A DNA stretch of 64,000 nucleotides from Thalassobellus sp050294475 (GCA_050294475.1 JBNKOE010000011.1:79835-143834); one strand, 5' to 3'; positions 1-9,695 are shown, numbered from the stretch's first letter. Program-made: numbers and translations. The notes: a model not told the origin generated them from the sequence alone.

Positions 1-690
1 TCTAAAATAACTTTCATTCAAATCACTTTTGGTTCTTAATTGACTACGAATAGAACTATCATGATGTCTACGCAACGATATAACCTCATCAATAAAAAAA
101 GCATTTGTTGTTAAAAAAACAAGCTTGCTAAAGTAATTGTATTCTTGTCCTGAATTTAAGTTTTCATTAAAACGAATGGATTTTGCTAAGTGTGCTTTTA
201 TACAAACATCAAGCGTTAACCAATTTACATATTGTAAAACATAATTGTTTGCAGTTATTTCATATTTGTCGAACGTATAATATGCATCTATCGCTTTGTT
301 ATCGGCATTAAAATATTTGGTTCTTGTTATTATAAAATCACAATTATTTTTTTTTATTCCATTATACTTTATTTCTAAATGATTTGGGGTCATTAAATCA
401 TCACTATCAAAAAAAACAATGTAATTCCCCTTAGCATTATCTAATCCAATATTTCTACATGTATTACCTCCTTTTGGTTTATTACTGGGTCTTTTAAAAT
501 ATTTAAACCTAGTATCTTGTTTTATATAATTACCAATAATTTCATCACTAGCATCAATACTTCCATCATCAATCATAATACACTCCCAGTTTTGGTATGT
601 TTGGGCTAAAACACTATCGAGGGTTTCCTCAATTAAATGAGCTCGGTTATAAGTAGGGATAATTATAGATATCAAGTCCTTTTCTAGCAT
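1..690 (-). CDS. Family 2 glycosyltransferase, C-terminus cut by the window edge
   Basis: The minus strand is open from ATG at 690 to base 1 (230 codons, no stop), so the C-terminus lies outside the window. The start reads MLEKDLISIIIPTYNRAHL, the usual GT-A nucleotide-sugar binding entry of GT2 enzymes. A DDGS turn follows and a FFDSDD motif lies near residue 95, where GT2 enzymes carry the metal-binding DxD. It would transfer a sugar from a nucleotide-sugar to a growing glycan on the cytoplasmic face. It starts 6 bp after the stop of the upstream GT4 gene, so it is the most distal visible gene of the polysaccharide operon. Donor and acceptor cannot be read from sequence. Confidence 0.85.
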   Translation of the reverse strand, partial: MLEKDLISIIIPTYNRAHLIEETLDSVLAQTYQNWECIMIDDGSIDASDEIIGNYIKQDTRFKYFKRPSNKPKGGNTCRNIGLDNAKGNYIVFFDSDDLMTPNHLEIKYNGIKKNNCDFIITRTKYFNADNKAIDAYYTFDKYEITANNYVLQYVNWLTLDVCIKAHLAKSIRFNENLNSGQEYNYFSKLVFLTTNAFFIDEVISLRRHHDSSIRSQLRTKSDLNESYFR

Positions 691-696
691 ATCATA

Positions 697-1776
697 TTAT
701 TTCGAAATTGAGGTTATTGCATTTGCCAAAGTAGCTATGTACCTGTCCATACTAAAAAATTCAGATACACGTAATTTTCCTTTCTCCCCCATTTTAATTG
801 CCTGTTGCTTATTTTCTAAAGCCCAAATCATATTTTCTGCCATTTGCGCTATATCTTTTTCTACACATAGCAAACCTGTTTCTTTATTTAAAATGACATC
901 TGGAATTCCAGCATGAAATGTACTAATTACTGGCAAACCTGCTCCGCTTGCTTCAAGTATAGCCACAGGAGTTCCTTCCATATCATGATCTTGAGCTTTT
1001 ATTGAATGCTGAACAAATGCTAAAGATTCTTTTATATAATTTTGATACTCATGAGGTGTAATTTGTCCCGCAAAAAACACATTCTGTTGTATTTCTAATG
1101 CTTCAACTAAATCTTTACAACTATCTAAAAGTGTACCTGATCCTGCTAAAATAAGTTTAGCTTCGGGGTGTGTATTTAAAACTATGTTAAATGCTAAAAT
1201 AGTTAAATGAGGTGCTTTTTTTTCAACAAAACGTCCTACCCCTATAAATTGTGGCTTTGAATAATTTAGTTCTAGGTTTAAAAAGGCTGGATTAGGTCCG
1301 TAAGGACTATAAACTATTTTTTCTTTAGGGCAACCAATATTTATTAAGCACCTTGTCATTTCTAAACTAACAGAAATAACAACAACTTTCTCATAATTAA
1401 ACATTGCTTTATACAAATCTTTATAAGCTTCTAAAACACTTTTTCTAACAGCATCATGTCCGTGAAAATGAACTACTAATGGTAAAGAAAGCTCTTTACA
1501 TACTGAAAGCAACTTTGCGCCAATCATACCATACTGTGCAACAACGACTTCTACTTTATGCCTCTTTAAATCCTTACATAATCTAGAAGAGGCATCCCTT
1601 TTAATAAGTTTTACTTTTTTTAGAATTTTAACAACTAAACTATCATTATTAGCTGCATTAAAAGGTAAATTGTTTCCACAATAATGTATTATTTCAAATG
1701 GAAGTCTGTCTATTTGAGCTTTAATAAATGTTTCACATTTAGCATAAGGTTTATTGGTAAAAAAGGCTATTTTCAA
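697..1776 (-). CDS. Family 4 glycosyltransferase
   Basis: This 359-residue protein has a GT-B fold. The N-terminus (MKIAFFTNKPYAKCETF) resembles GT4 enzymes of capsule and exopolysaccharide clusters. The donor half carries GVGRFVEKKAPHLTI and a GSG loop. The E-x7-E motif characteristic of GT4 is present as EGTPVAILE, followed by SGAGLPVI and GIPDVI. It is a retaining cytoplasmic transferase using a nucleotide-diphosphate sugar. It lies 2 bp downstream of one glycosyltransferase gene and 6 bp upstream of another, so translation is probably coupled within the operon. The family call is firm; the sugar is unknown. Confidence 0.9.
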   Translation of the reverse strand: MKIAFFTNKPYAKCETFIKAQIDRLPFEIIHYCGNNLPFNAANNDSLVVKILKKVKLIKRDASSRLCKDLKRHKVEVVVAQYGMIGAKLLSVCKELSLPLVVHFHGHDAVRKSVLEAYKDLYKAMFNYEKVVVISVSLEMTRCLINIGCPKEKIVYSPYGPNPAFLNLELNYSKPQFIGVGRFVEKKAPHLTILAFNIVLNTHPEAKLILAGSGTLLDSCKDLVEALEIQQNVFFAGQITPHEYQNYIKESLAFVQHSIKAQDHDMEGTPVAILEASGAGLPVISTFHAGIPDVILNKETGLLCVEKDIAQMAENMIWALENKQQAIKMGEKGKLRVSEFFSMDRYIATLANAITSISK

Positions 1777-1778
1777 AA

Positions 1779-2783
1779 TTAGAAGAGTTTACGTTTTAAC
1801 TGTTTTATTTTTTTGTACACACCCCATGCTGCTTTTCTTAATATGCTTTTTTTAGGGGGTAATAATGGTAATGGTGGGCTTAATTCTTTTCTAGATTCTA
1901 CATGAACCCCCTTTTCGAAGAACTCTTCAATAATATCAATCTCACTATATTTCAAAATATGGTCGCGGTATTTTTCAACATACGGCAATAGAGCTTCATC
2001 TGTTTTTTTCAAATAAACACCTTTAAATAAACTGTTTGTAAAATGTATAAAAACAATTGGGTACTTGTTATTTATTAAAACATCTCCATTAGGTTGCTTA
2101 ACACGTTTACAATCTTCTTGATTCCAATTAGCCACATTACAACCCTTATGTGTTATGTGTCCCACACCATCAAAACGTGTTGGCAAGATATCTAAATACC
2201 TTTGATCTACATAAAACCCTTCATCCCTATTTACTTCACAATTAAACAAACATAATCCTGCCCAATAATTTAAAGCCGCTTCACTCCCTATGGATGCACC
2301 TACAAAACCTCCATTATACATACCATCTAGGAAATTTAATTTAAAATTAATTTCATCTTTCTGTGGTAAACTGCTACGCCAATGTGGAGATAATAATAAA
2401 TTATAAGTTTTTAGTTCTTTTAATAAAAAGGCAAAGTCATTATAGAAATAAATATCACTATCTACATAAATGGCACTTTCATAACCATTTCCCAATAATT
2501 TATTTAACAATAATGGTTTCATACTCCATCTATACGCATCATGATAAGAAATAGCATATTTTTCTTTTAATTGTATAGCTAACTCACTTGTGAAAGATGC
2601 TTCATTATAAATGGTTACGTGCTTTCTTGATAATAATAACTCTTCTATATCTTGAGGTAAACTGCCATTACTTACAAAAACACAAAAATGAATACTTTCC
2701 TGTTCTTTTATTAACGAATCATGTAAAACTAAAGCATAATGCCCATAATTTTTAGTTATAATGGTACAAACTACTTCTTTCAT
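1779..2783 (-). CDS. GT-A fold glycosyltransferase-like protein
   Basis: This 334-residue protein has a nucleotide-diphospho-sugar transferase look. The strand YESAIYVDSDIYF places a DSD metal-binding motif at residues 108-110, after an N-terminal sheet (VCTIITKNYGHYALVLHDSL). This resembles GT8-type and related GT-A enzymes rather than GT2. Later Asn/Gly-rich segments (MYNGGFVGAS) fit an acceptor site. The C-terminal 35 residues are strongly basic and may contact membrane or partner proteins. Its ATG overlaps the stop of the upstream GT2 gene by 4 bp (ATGA), a coupled pair. Exact family and sugar are unresolved. Confidence 0.75.
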   Translation of the reverse strand: MKEVVCTIITKNYGHYALVLHDSLIKEQESIHFCVFVSNGSLPQDIEELLLSRKHVTIYNEASFTSELAIQLKEKYAISYHDAYRWSMKPLLLNKLLGNGYESAIYVDSDIYFYNDFAFLLKELKTYNLLLSPHWRSSLPQKDEINFKLNFLDGMYNGGFVGASIGSEAALNYWAGLCLFNCEVNRDEGFYVDQRYLDILPTRFDGVGHITHKGCNVANWNQEDCKRVKQPNGDVLINNKYPIVFIHFTNSLFKGVYLKKTDEALLPYVEKYRDHILKYSEIDIIEEFFEKGVHVESRKELSPPLPLLPPKKSILRKAAWGVYKKIKQLKRKLF

Positions 2784-3676
2784 TTTTTTTCTTTTAACTT
2801 AAAAAAACTTAAAAAATCTATTGATAATCCAAGTTCTGTTAATGTAACTTCTGGAAAAAAGCTCCTTTTTCCTGCCCATTCATTGAGTACCCATAAATAT
2901 CTATTTCTATTAAAAAATCTACTAAAAAAACTACTATTAGCTAAAAATATTTCTAAATACTCATTAATACGTTGTTTTTCTAAATGAAAGGTTTTAACTG
3001 TTTTTGTTGAATCTGAATGTCTTCTAAAATAATTTAATGTTTGATGAGTATACACTATGTGTCCTTTTTTTAAAATTTCTATCCATATATACCAATCACC
3101 ACAAAATTTCATATGTACTGGGTATTGAACTCCTTTAATAGCCGTTTTTTTAAATACCACAGCACTTGCATTTGTTATAGTATTTCTATAACGCATATAT
3201 TGCTTTATTTCATTTTTTCCTTTATTAAAAAAACTTTGTGTCCAACGCTTATTATCTAAACCATCTGCCCATGTATGTCGTCCTAAATTATCTCCTTGAC
3301 TATTTATTATATTAGATGCACAATAAGCCATCACTGTTCTTCTATCATCAAATAAATCTAGCAACTGCTCTAAAAAATTAAGCTCGCAATAATCATCACT
3401 CTCAGCAATCCATATATAATCGCCTTTTGCTAGTTCTATACCTTTTTGCCATTGTTTAAAAGGACTACCTGAATTCTCTTTATTTACTACAATATGTGAT
3501 ACTTTTGGGTACTTACTATAAGAATATAACAGTTCTTGACTACCGTCAATTGAAGCATCATCTAATAAAATAACCTCAAAATTCGTGTAAGTTTGATTAA
3601 AGACACTATCTAATCGCTGTTGTAAAAACTTAGCATGATTATAATTAGGAATTATTATGGAGATTTTGGGGTTCAA
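2780..3676 (-). CDS. Family 2 glycosyltransferase
   Basis: A typical 298-residue GT2. It has ISIIIPNYNHAKFLQQRLDSV at the N-terminus, a nucleotide-binding LLDDASIDGS at about residues 37-46, and the metal-binding SDD of WIAESDDYCEL at residues 93-95. It is an inverting transferase for the glycan built by this operon. It starts 6 bp after the sulfotransferase stop and overlaps the next gene by 4 bp. The last 40 residues are aromatic and basic. The family is certain; the donor sugar is not. Confidence 0.9.
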   Translation of the reverse strand: MNPKISIIIPNYNHAKFLQQRLDSVFNQTYTNFEVILLDDASIDGSQELLYSYSKYPKVSHIVVNKENSGSPFKQWQKGIELAKGDYIWIAESDDYCELNFLEQLLDLFDDRRTVMAYCASNIINSQGDNLGRHTWADGLDNKRWTQSFFNKGKNEIKQYMRYRNTITNASAVVFKKTAIKGVQYPVHMKFCGDWYIWIEILKKGHIVYTHQTLNYFRRHSDSTKTVKTFHLEKQRINEYLEIFLANSSFFSRFFNRNRYLWVLNEWAGKRSFFPEVTLTELGLSIDFLSFFKLKEKK

Positions 3677-3682
3677 TAACTT

Positions 3683-4438
3683 TTATTTTAAACTAATTGA
3701 CTTCAACTCTTCCTCTAATTTAGTGATATTCAATATTTTACAAACACCCTTATCTAATATATTAGGCTTATAATCAGAAAACATTGAACTTTCTAAAATT
3801 TCCTCTATATCTTGATAAACAAGGTTTAATTTAAACTTTTCCTTGATTATATTATAAATTTTATGGTTATCACTTTTAACTGAGTTAATATGAAAAACTA
3901 AACACTTATCTGGATATTTTTTATAAAAATCTAATATCAACATATTATAATAACACCATGTTTTATATGCTTTATATCTGCTTATTTGATCCGTTGGATG
4001 TTTCGATTTGTTTTTTCTATTTATCAAAGAGTTAACAACCTCAACAGCATCTCTCCACACAAATACAAACTTCAAATTAGGAATTAAATTATACCAAGCA
4101 TTAACAAAAAGTACAGTCCTAGGGTCTTTCCATCCCCAAATATCATATTTATCAATTCTAGATTTAATAATCTCATTAGCCTTAAAATCAAAATCATTTG
4201 TAATTTTCATTTCTTTAGTACTATCTACAATCCAACCTTTCGATTTAGGTAAAGCATTTAAAACAATACTTGAATGTAACTTTACAAACTCTTTATCTTC
4301 AAAATGTCCTTTTAGATTACCAATACTAGCTCCTACTAGTTCTCCATTATCTATTTGAACACCACATTTTTGTAACCAAGAAGCTGTTAAAGAAGTTCCT
4401 GAGCGATGCATCCCCGTTATACAAACTACCTGACTCAT
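3683..4438 (-). CDS. Sulfotransferase (PAPS-dependent)
   Basis: Predicted to move sulfate from PAPS to a glycan or other acceptor. The 5'-phosphosulfate-binding loop is GMHRSGTSL at residues 9-17, and a 3'-phosphate-binding strand with R and S lies at FVFVWRDAVEVVNSL (R129, S136). Both are the expected sulfotransferase signatures. The ATG at 4438 is preferred over a TTG 6 bp upstream because it gives an ATGA 4-bp overlap with the stop of the preceding gene. CysC and CysQ, which make PAPS and clear PAP, are a few genes upstream in the same operon, which supports true sulfotransferase activity. No signal peptide is seen, so it acts in the cytoplasm before export. Confidence 0.85.
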   Translation of the reverse strand: MSQVVCITGMHRSGTSLTASWLQKCGVQIDNGELVGASIGNLKGHFEDKEFVKLHSSIVLNALPKSKGWIVDSTKEMKITNDFDFKANEIIKSRIDKYDIWGWKDPRTVLFVNAWYNLIPNLKFVFVWRDAVEVVNSLINRKNKSKHPTDQISRYKAYKTWCYYNMLILDFYKKYPDKCLVFHINSVKSDNHKIYNIIKEKFKLNLVYQDIEEILESSMFSDYKPNILDKGVCKILNITKLEEELKSISLK

Positions 4439-6582
4439 AACCAATTAAATATTTTAAAAAGTTTATTTTTCTTCTTCAAAACAGCTTTCACATAATAAAC
4501 ATCTGTTCTTGAATCTAGAATATTTCGTTGAATTTCTTCTTCAACAACTTCAAAACCATTGCCTTTTAGTTCTTTTTTAAATGATTCTATATTTCCATGC
4601 TCTTCAATAGCTTCTACTTCTTTATCTTCTGATAAATTCCAAAGATTACTAGTGTTTGGGATTAAATCTATAGTTAAAAGCAATATACCTCCTTTCTTTA
4701 ATAGTTTAGCTGCCTTTTGAACAAGTTTAATTCTACCTCTTTTAGGAATATGTTCAATTACAGAAATTGAATATATACAATCCAACAATTCTTTTGATTC
4801 AAATTTTATAAAATCCTCATTAAATGATTCTATTTTTTTATCAAACAGTCCGTAATCTAAAAACCCCCACTCGTTCCAATCTTTTTTATTTTCCGTAGCT
4901 CTATTTTTAGAATGTGAATCTACAGTAATAACCTTAAGACCTTGTTCGCTTAAACAAAAAGGCAATGGACATACTCCTGCTCCAATATCTAACACTATAC
5001 CTTCTTTTTTATCCTGCAATTGTGTTAATAACCATGAATACTCAAAAACACGCGGATAATGACTTGTATAAAAACCTAAATTTGTTCGAGACACATCTAC
5101 TATATATTGCAATAAATCTGGTCTTTTTACTTGTGTAAAAGCCATATTAATTTTTTCTGAATCAATATCTCTTTGATGTTTTTTTACATGTTTTGTTGCT
5201 ACTATAACCGAAACATCTCTATATTTTGCTACAATACCCACTTCATTAAATTTATTATGCTTTTTAATTTCATCTATAATACTATTATAAAAATGGGTAA
5301 TGGTTGAACTATATTCAGGTATAGAATTGTAAGCACCAATAACAATTCTACTATTAGACTTCTCAACAATATTTTTAACAATCAACTCAAAATCTTCTTG
5401 TTTACTTTGATGGATTAAAACATCAAAACAAAAAATAAGTTCGGCACTTTTTATAGAATCGTTAGTTATGGATATGTTACTAAAATTCCAATTTGGTCTT
5501 TTTTCTTTAGCAATTTTCAAAGCTTCGGAAGAAACATCTAAACCTATATAATTATCAAACTCAAAAAGCTTCATTAATTCTAAATCACCACAACCAACAT
5601 CTATTATTTTTAATTGTTTATAAGGATAAGAAACATGTTTTACCAATTCTCTTTTAAAATCTAAAACATCTCCCCTTGACCCAACACCACTTCCTAAATC
5701 TGGATATAATGAATACCTTAAATCCCAAAACAATTGATTATCTAAGGTCTCAGACAATCTATCCTTAATTGACTGGTTTACCTTATTTATTACTTCATCT
5801 ACCTGATTTAATCCTATATTTTTTATAAGTAAATGTTCATTAATACAATTATGAAAATGAATAATATTAGGTTTTATATTAGGCAATAAATCTTTATTTA
5901 CATGTATTGGAAAATTCCATTCAACCTCCAAATGCGCAACTTTTTTATTTAAGCTAGACATTGCTAATGCAAAACCTACTTGGTCTGCATGTTTAGCATA
6001 CTTCTCTGTAAATAAGTGCTTATTATCTATACTCCAATGTACATATTTAATCCACTTTGGTGCTACTTCATTCAGTGCTTTTTTTGAAAACATGTAAACT
6101 CCTCCATTACAATTATTAGAATGTGTTAGGTTTTTACCTCCATTCGAAAAAGACGATTCACATTCAGAGAAACTGAGGCTAGCAGCTTTATAAATATCTT
6201 GCAAAATAGCTGTGGGGGGATTTGGAAAATCGACAATTTTAGCATAAACATCTTCCCTTAAATCTAAAGATTCTAAACTGGATACTGCAATATCACAATC
6301 TAATAGCATTACATAATCATAATCGTCTAAATCTTGAAACGTTTTTAATTGTTGTAATTTATTGCAATATGAATTTTCTTTGCTAAATACAGATATATGA
6401 ATGACGTTTACTCCTAAATTATTTAACCAAATATAAAATTCACTATCACTTTTTTCAAGAGTGTGAACATAAATGTCTTTTGCATCAATTTTAGCTAAGC
6501 TCAATAAGCTATTTACTAAAATATATGCTTGAGCTTTAAATATGGGATGATTATCTACAACACACGAGAATTTTAATTTCAT
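4435..6582 (-). CDS. Three-domain protein: GT-A glycosyltransferase plus two SAM-dependent methyltransferase domains
   Basis: A protein of 715 residues from the ATG at 6582 (MKLKFSCVVDNHP). That start sits 2 bp after the previous stop; an upstream in-frame start at 6609 would overlap the neighbour by 25 bp. Domain 1 (about 1-280) is GT-A-like, with DYDYVMLLDCDIAVS holding a DCD metal motif near residue 96. Domain 2 (about 320-460) has methyltransferase motif I, IIDVGCGDLELM, and an acidic YIGLDVS end. Domain 3 (about 520-715) has a second motif I, IVLDIGAGVCPLPF, with VITVDSH and IEHIPKRG. It may transfer a sugar and methylate it or neighbouring sugars. Which methyltransferase is active, and on what, cannot be told. 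Confidence 0.8.
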   Translation of the reverse strand: MKLKFSCVVDNHPIFKAQAYILVNSLLSLAKIDAKDIYVHTLEKSDSEFYIWLNNLGVNVIHISVFSKENSYCNKLQQLKTFQDLDDYDYVMLLDCDIAVSSLESLDLREDVYAKIVDFPNPPTAILQDIYKAASLSFSECESSFSNGGKNLTHSNNCNGGVYMFSKKALNEVAPKWIKYVHWSIDNKHLFTEKYAKHADQVGFALAMSSLNKKVAHLEVEWNFPIHVNKDLLPNIKPNIIHFHNCINEHLLIKNIGLNQVDEVINKVNQSIKDRLSETLDNQLFWDLRYSLYPDLGSGVGSRGDVLDFKRELVKHVSYPYKQLKIIDVGCGDLELMKLFEFDNYIGLDVSSEALKIAKEKRPNWNFSNISITNDSIKSAELIFCFDVLIHQSKQEDFELIVKNIVEKSNSRIVIGAYNSIPEYSSTITHFYNSIIDEIKKHNKFNEVGIVAKYRDVSVIVATKHVKKHQRDIDSEKINMAFTQVKRPDLLQYIVDVSRTNLGFYTSHYPRVFEYSWLLTQLQDKKEGIVLDIGAGVCPLPFCLSEQGLKVITVDSHSKNRATENKKDWNEWGFLDYGLFDKKIESFNEDFIKFESKELLDCIYSISVIEHIPKRGRIKLVQKAAKLLKKGGILLLTIDLIPNTSNLWNLSEDKEVEAIEEHGNIESFKKELKGNGFEVVEEEIQRNILDSRTDVYYVKAVLKKKNKLFKIFNWL

Positions 6583-6584
6583 AT

Positions 6585-7610
6585 TTATTTTATTTGATAG
6601 TAATTCCAAATATGTGCTGCTACCTTAACACATTCTTCTACTGTTAAATTACTATTCTCTTCAAATTTATTAAACTTATCACTTTCCTTAATAGAAAACC
6701 ATGAAGTATCTCCATTTAAATACTTATTTGACAATTCTAGATTCCCAGTATAAAAATCATTCATTATCTTCTTTGAGTCATAATAAGATAAAAGAGAATA
6801 CGTCTTTTTATCTGAACCTAAGGCTTCTTCAATTAATTCTATCAATTTGTAATTTTTCATTGCTGTATGCTTATCAATATCATATTTATTTGATATTCGC
6901 ATAAATTCAAGTGCTTTTAAACTTAATTTGGGATTTACATCACTCTTTTTTGATAATTTAGGAACCTCATTAATTCCTAAAATTCTCAAAAAGTCTAATA
7001 TAACATTTCTATTCTTTTCGTAAATAGCTACTTTCATATTTTCTTCTCCAAAAACATTTTCCCACCTTTTTAAAATTTGATTAAAATCAAACAATTCCTT
7101 CTTTTCTTCATAAAATGAAAAAATATCTTTATCATATAAACTCCAAAAATCATGTGTTTTTACATGTTGATTATATTGCGTTTCTAAATATTCATCTTGT
7201 CTTCTTAAAAAAGAAACAATTTTAAAATCATAATTTCGATTGTTAAAAAAATCATGTACTTTTTTTGGAGCATTTTCTCCTATAAAATATTTAGTACTTA
7301 TAAGATAAAAAGCCTCTGTAGTTAAAATAACATTATCTTGTTTTGAGCTTTTTATTTCATTATTTAGCTTTTCAAACAGAACATTTGCGCTAATTGGTAA
7401 CGTATGATGAACATATGGTGGCACTGTATCAAGAAGTGAAAATGCCATATAATTCATTGCCTTTTCGTTTGATGGTGGAAAATAAAAATTATTATTTTCA
7501 AAAAATGATTGATTTGATTTAACAAAACTCTGTATCGCACTAGTACCAGTTTTCATAAAACCAATGTGTATATATATAGTTTTTTTATTTCTGCTCTTAA
7601 AAAAATTCAT
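6585..7610 (-). CDS. Second sulfotransferase-family protein
   Basis: This 341-residue protein has the sulfotransferase P-loop-like motif IHIGFMKTGTSAIQSF at residues 14-29, where GFMKTGTS binds the 5'-phosphosulfate of PAPS. A later strand, FKIVSFLRRQDEYLETQYNQ, fits the 3'-phosphate site. It differs clearly from the other sulfotransferase of the operon, so the two probably sulfate different positions or residues. The ATG shares one base with the stop of the ABC ATPase gene (TAATG arrangement), so translation is coupled. No signal peptide is seen. The acceptor is unknown. Confidence 0.8.
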   Translation of the reverse strand: MNFFKSRNKKTIYIHIGFMKTGTSAIQSFVKSNQSFFENNNFYFPPSNEKAMNYMAFSLLDTVPPYVHHTLPISANVLFEKLNNEIKSSKQDNVILTTEAFYLISTKYFIGENAPKKVHDFFNNRNYDFKIVSFLRRQDEYLETQYNQHVKTHDFWSLYDKDIFSFYEEKKELFDFNQILKRWENVFGEENMKVAIYEKNRNVILDFLRILGINEVPKLSKKSDVNPKLSLKALEFMRISNKYDIDKHTAMKNYKLIELIEEALGSDKKTYSLLSYYDSKKIMNDFYTGNLELSNKYLNGDTSWFSIKESDKFNKFEENSNLTVEECVKVAAHIWNYYQIK

Positions 7611-8830
7611 TATCTCAAAGTGGTTTCACTCCATTTACCAGTAAATTGAACTGGTGCAATGGCTGTAATTACATCAATAATATTTATTATTCCAATATTA
7701 GTATTGTGATAATAAACCTCACCTCTAGTACCATCATCTAAAACTTCATTTATTGAAATAGTTAAAGTAAATTTACCTGCACCCAAATTAATATTAGGTA
7801 TTGTTGAAACAACTTCTACTTTTCCTGTTTTAGTAAATGACACATTATCAATTAATGAAAACAAATTAGCAACAATTTTTGTTTCTGGATCAATAAAAGC
7901 ATAACTAATAAAATAGTTATTTACTGAACTATCAACCATCAAAAAAGCCTTTAAATTAAGTGAACTATTAAATACTATATTTTGATTTTTATCAGTAGTC
8001 AATCCGTTTATTTTAAAATCAATTAAATCAATTTTACCATTTCCAAAAACATTTTCCCCTTCAGAACTACTTGAAAAAAAATCATAGTACTTCTCTACTC
8101 CTATTGAAATATCTTTAGTATCAATTGTTAATTCACCTCTGTTCATTAAAATAAGACGATTAGCTGTTCTTGCTATTTGTGGCATATTGTGAGAGACAAA
8201 AATAGTTACACAATTTGACATCATGGCACTTATTTTGTTCAAACATTTAATTCTAAACCCAATATCCCCTACTGCTAAAACCTCATCAATAATAAGCACA
8301 TCTGGATCCATTTGTGACGCTACTGCAAAACCCAAACGCACTTTCATCCCAGAGCTATAGTTTTGCACTGGCATGTCTATAAACTCCCGGATTTCGGCAA
8401 AATCTATAATGTCTTCAACTTTGGCATCAATCTCTTTTTTGGTAAAGCCTAAAATAGCGCCATTATTATAGATATTTTCTCTTCCGCTTAAAATGGGATT
8501 AAACCCTGCTCCTAATTCAATAAGTGCTCCTACTCGCCCTTTAATTGTTACTTTTCCAGCATCGGGATTTATTAAACCGTTTAATATTTTAAGTAAGGTA
8601 GATTTTCCTGCTCCGTTATGCCCTATCAATCCTAAACATTCACCACGGCGCAGTTCAAAATTAATATCTTTTACTGCCCAGAATTCTTTATTACGTAATA
8701 GTCTTTCTTGTTTATTCCCTCGAATGTTTGAAAACAAATCTTGCACACCATACCACAAACTAGTTTTTAAGTCTTTACAGAATTTTTTTGAAAGTCCTTC
8801 TACTTTTACCAATACCTCGTTCTCTTCCAT
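7610..8830 (-). CDS. ABC exporter ATPase for polysaccharide, Wzt/TagH-like
   Basis: ATP-hydrolysing subunit of an ABC-2 polysaccharide exporter. The Walker A GHNGAGKST lies near residue 70, the signature is YSSGMKVRLGFAVA and the Walker B is DVLIIDEVLAVGD. The hydrophilic C-terminal 150 residues form an extra domain like the Wzt C-terminal domain, which in some systems recognises the end modification of the glycan. ATG at 8830 (MEENEVLVKVEGLSKKF) is preferred over a GTG at 8839, and lies 1 bp past the permease stop. It pairs with the permease encoded just upstream. A C-terminal recognition domain would fit end-capping by the methyl or sulfo groups made in this cluster, but that is inference. 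Confidence 0.9.
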   Translation of the reverse strand: MEENEVLVKVEGLSKKFCKDLKTSLWYGVQDLFSNIRGNKQERLLRNKEFWAVKDINFELRRGECLGLIGHNGAGKSTLLKILNGLINPDAGKVTIKGRVGALIELGAGFNPILSGRENIYNNGAILGFTKKEIDAKVEDIIDFAEIREFIDMPVQNYSSGMKVRLGFAVASQMDPDVLIIDEVLAVGDIGFRIKCLNKISAMMSNCVTIFVSHNMPQIARTANRLILMNRGELTIDTKDISIGVEKYYDFFSSSSEGENVFGNGKIDLIDFKINGLTTDKNQNIVFNSSLNLKAFLMVDSSVNNYFISYAFIDPETKIVANLFSLIDNVSFTKTGKVEVVSTIPNINLGAGKFTLTISINEVLDDGTRGEVYYHNTNIGIINIIDVITAIAPVQFTGKWSETTLR

Positions 8831-8831
8831 C

Positions 8832-9677
8832 TTAAGCACTTAAACGTTCAACAATAATAGGAATTGAAATTCTATAAAATAGCAAGCCTATAAAAAACAG
8901 GGAAATACTTACTATAAAAACCCAACCAAAATACACCAAATACTCAGGAATACTTCCTAATGCTAAATCACGAGTGGTTAAAATTAGTGCTGTAAAAGGA
9001 TTTAGCTCCATAATTGTTTTCATGAATCCTTCCTTAGGTATAGCATACACAACTGGTGTTACATACATTAACAACCCCAAACCCATACTAATCACCTTAG
9101 ATATATCATTATAAATAAGACTTATAGGGGTAATAAACAACCCAATGGTAGTACCAAATAAAATAGCAGCCAATATAGCAAACGGAAATAACAACAAAGA
9201 CCAATGAAACCCAATGCCAAAGACAAAAATTAAAACCACTAAAAGCCCTATTTTTATAGAACTATTAAATAGTAGTTTATAAATACCCGACAATACTAAG
9301 GCTTCTTTTGGAAAGTTTATTTTAGTTAAAATCCCTCTTGCCGCATTAGTACTACTGGTAGGCGAATTAATTGCTTCTTTAATAATAGACCAAATTAAAG
9401 TACCTGAAAATACATATACAGGATAAGGAACTCCTGTATCTGAAAGTTTTATGGTTCCTGTTGAACTTAAAAATATCCAAACAAAAGCAGACGTAAGCGG
9501 TGTAATAAATGCCCATATAATACCCAAGTATGATTGTCTGTATTGAGATTTAATATCTCTAGTAGCTAATTGCTTTGCTAAAAAATGAGAACCCAAAAAA
9601 CCTTTACAGCTTTCTTTTAGCAATTTGCCTATTTTTAAGTTATTCTCTTTTTGATATATTTTTGTTTCTAAATGCAT
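8832..9677 (-). CDS. ABC-2 polysaccharide exporter permease, Wzm-like
   Basis: This 281-residue integral membrane protein has about six hydrophobic segments. The N-terminal cytoplasmic helix ends in LATRDIKSQYRQSYLGIIWAF, typical of the ABC-2 family (KpsM/Wzm/TagG). It would form the inner-membrane pore for the lipid-linked glycan, driven by the ATPase encoded immediately downstream. Its gene follows cysC with an 18-bp gap. With an ABC exporter present and no Wzx/Wzy seen in the window, chain growth probably finishes in the cytoplasm before export. Confidence 0.9.
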   Translation of the reverse strand: MHLETKIYQKENNLKIGKLLKESCKGFLGSHFLAKQLATRDIKSQYRQSYLGIIWAFITPLTSAFVWIFLSSTGTIKLSDTGVPYPVYVFSGTLIWSIIKEAINSPTSSTNAARGILTKINFPKEALVLSGIYKLLFNSSIKIGLLVVLIFVFGIGFHWSLLLFPFAILAAILFGTTIGLFITPISLIYNDISKVISMGLGLLMYVTPVVYAIPKEGFMKTIMELNPFTALILTTRDLALGSIPEYLVYFGWVFIVSISLFFIGLLFYRISIPIIVERLSA

Positions 9678-9695
9678 TTTTAAGTACCTAATTTA

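Noticed and set aside
2363..4358. Plus-strand frames opposite the glycosyltransferase and sulfotransferase genes
   Set aside because: They are antisense to well-supported genes with clear family motifs; composition is that of shadow frames.
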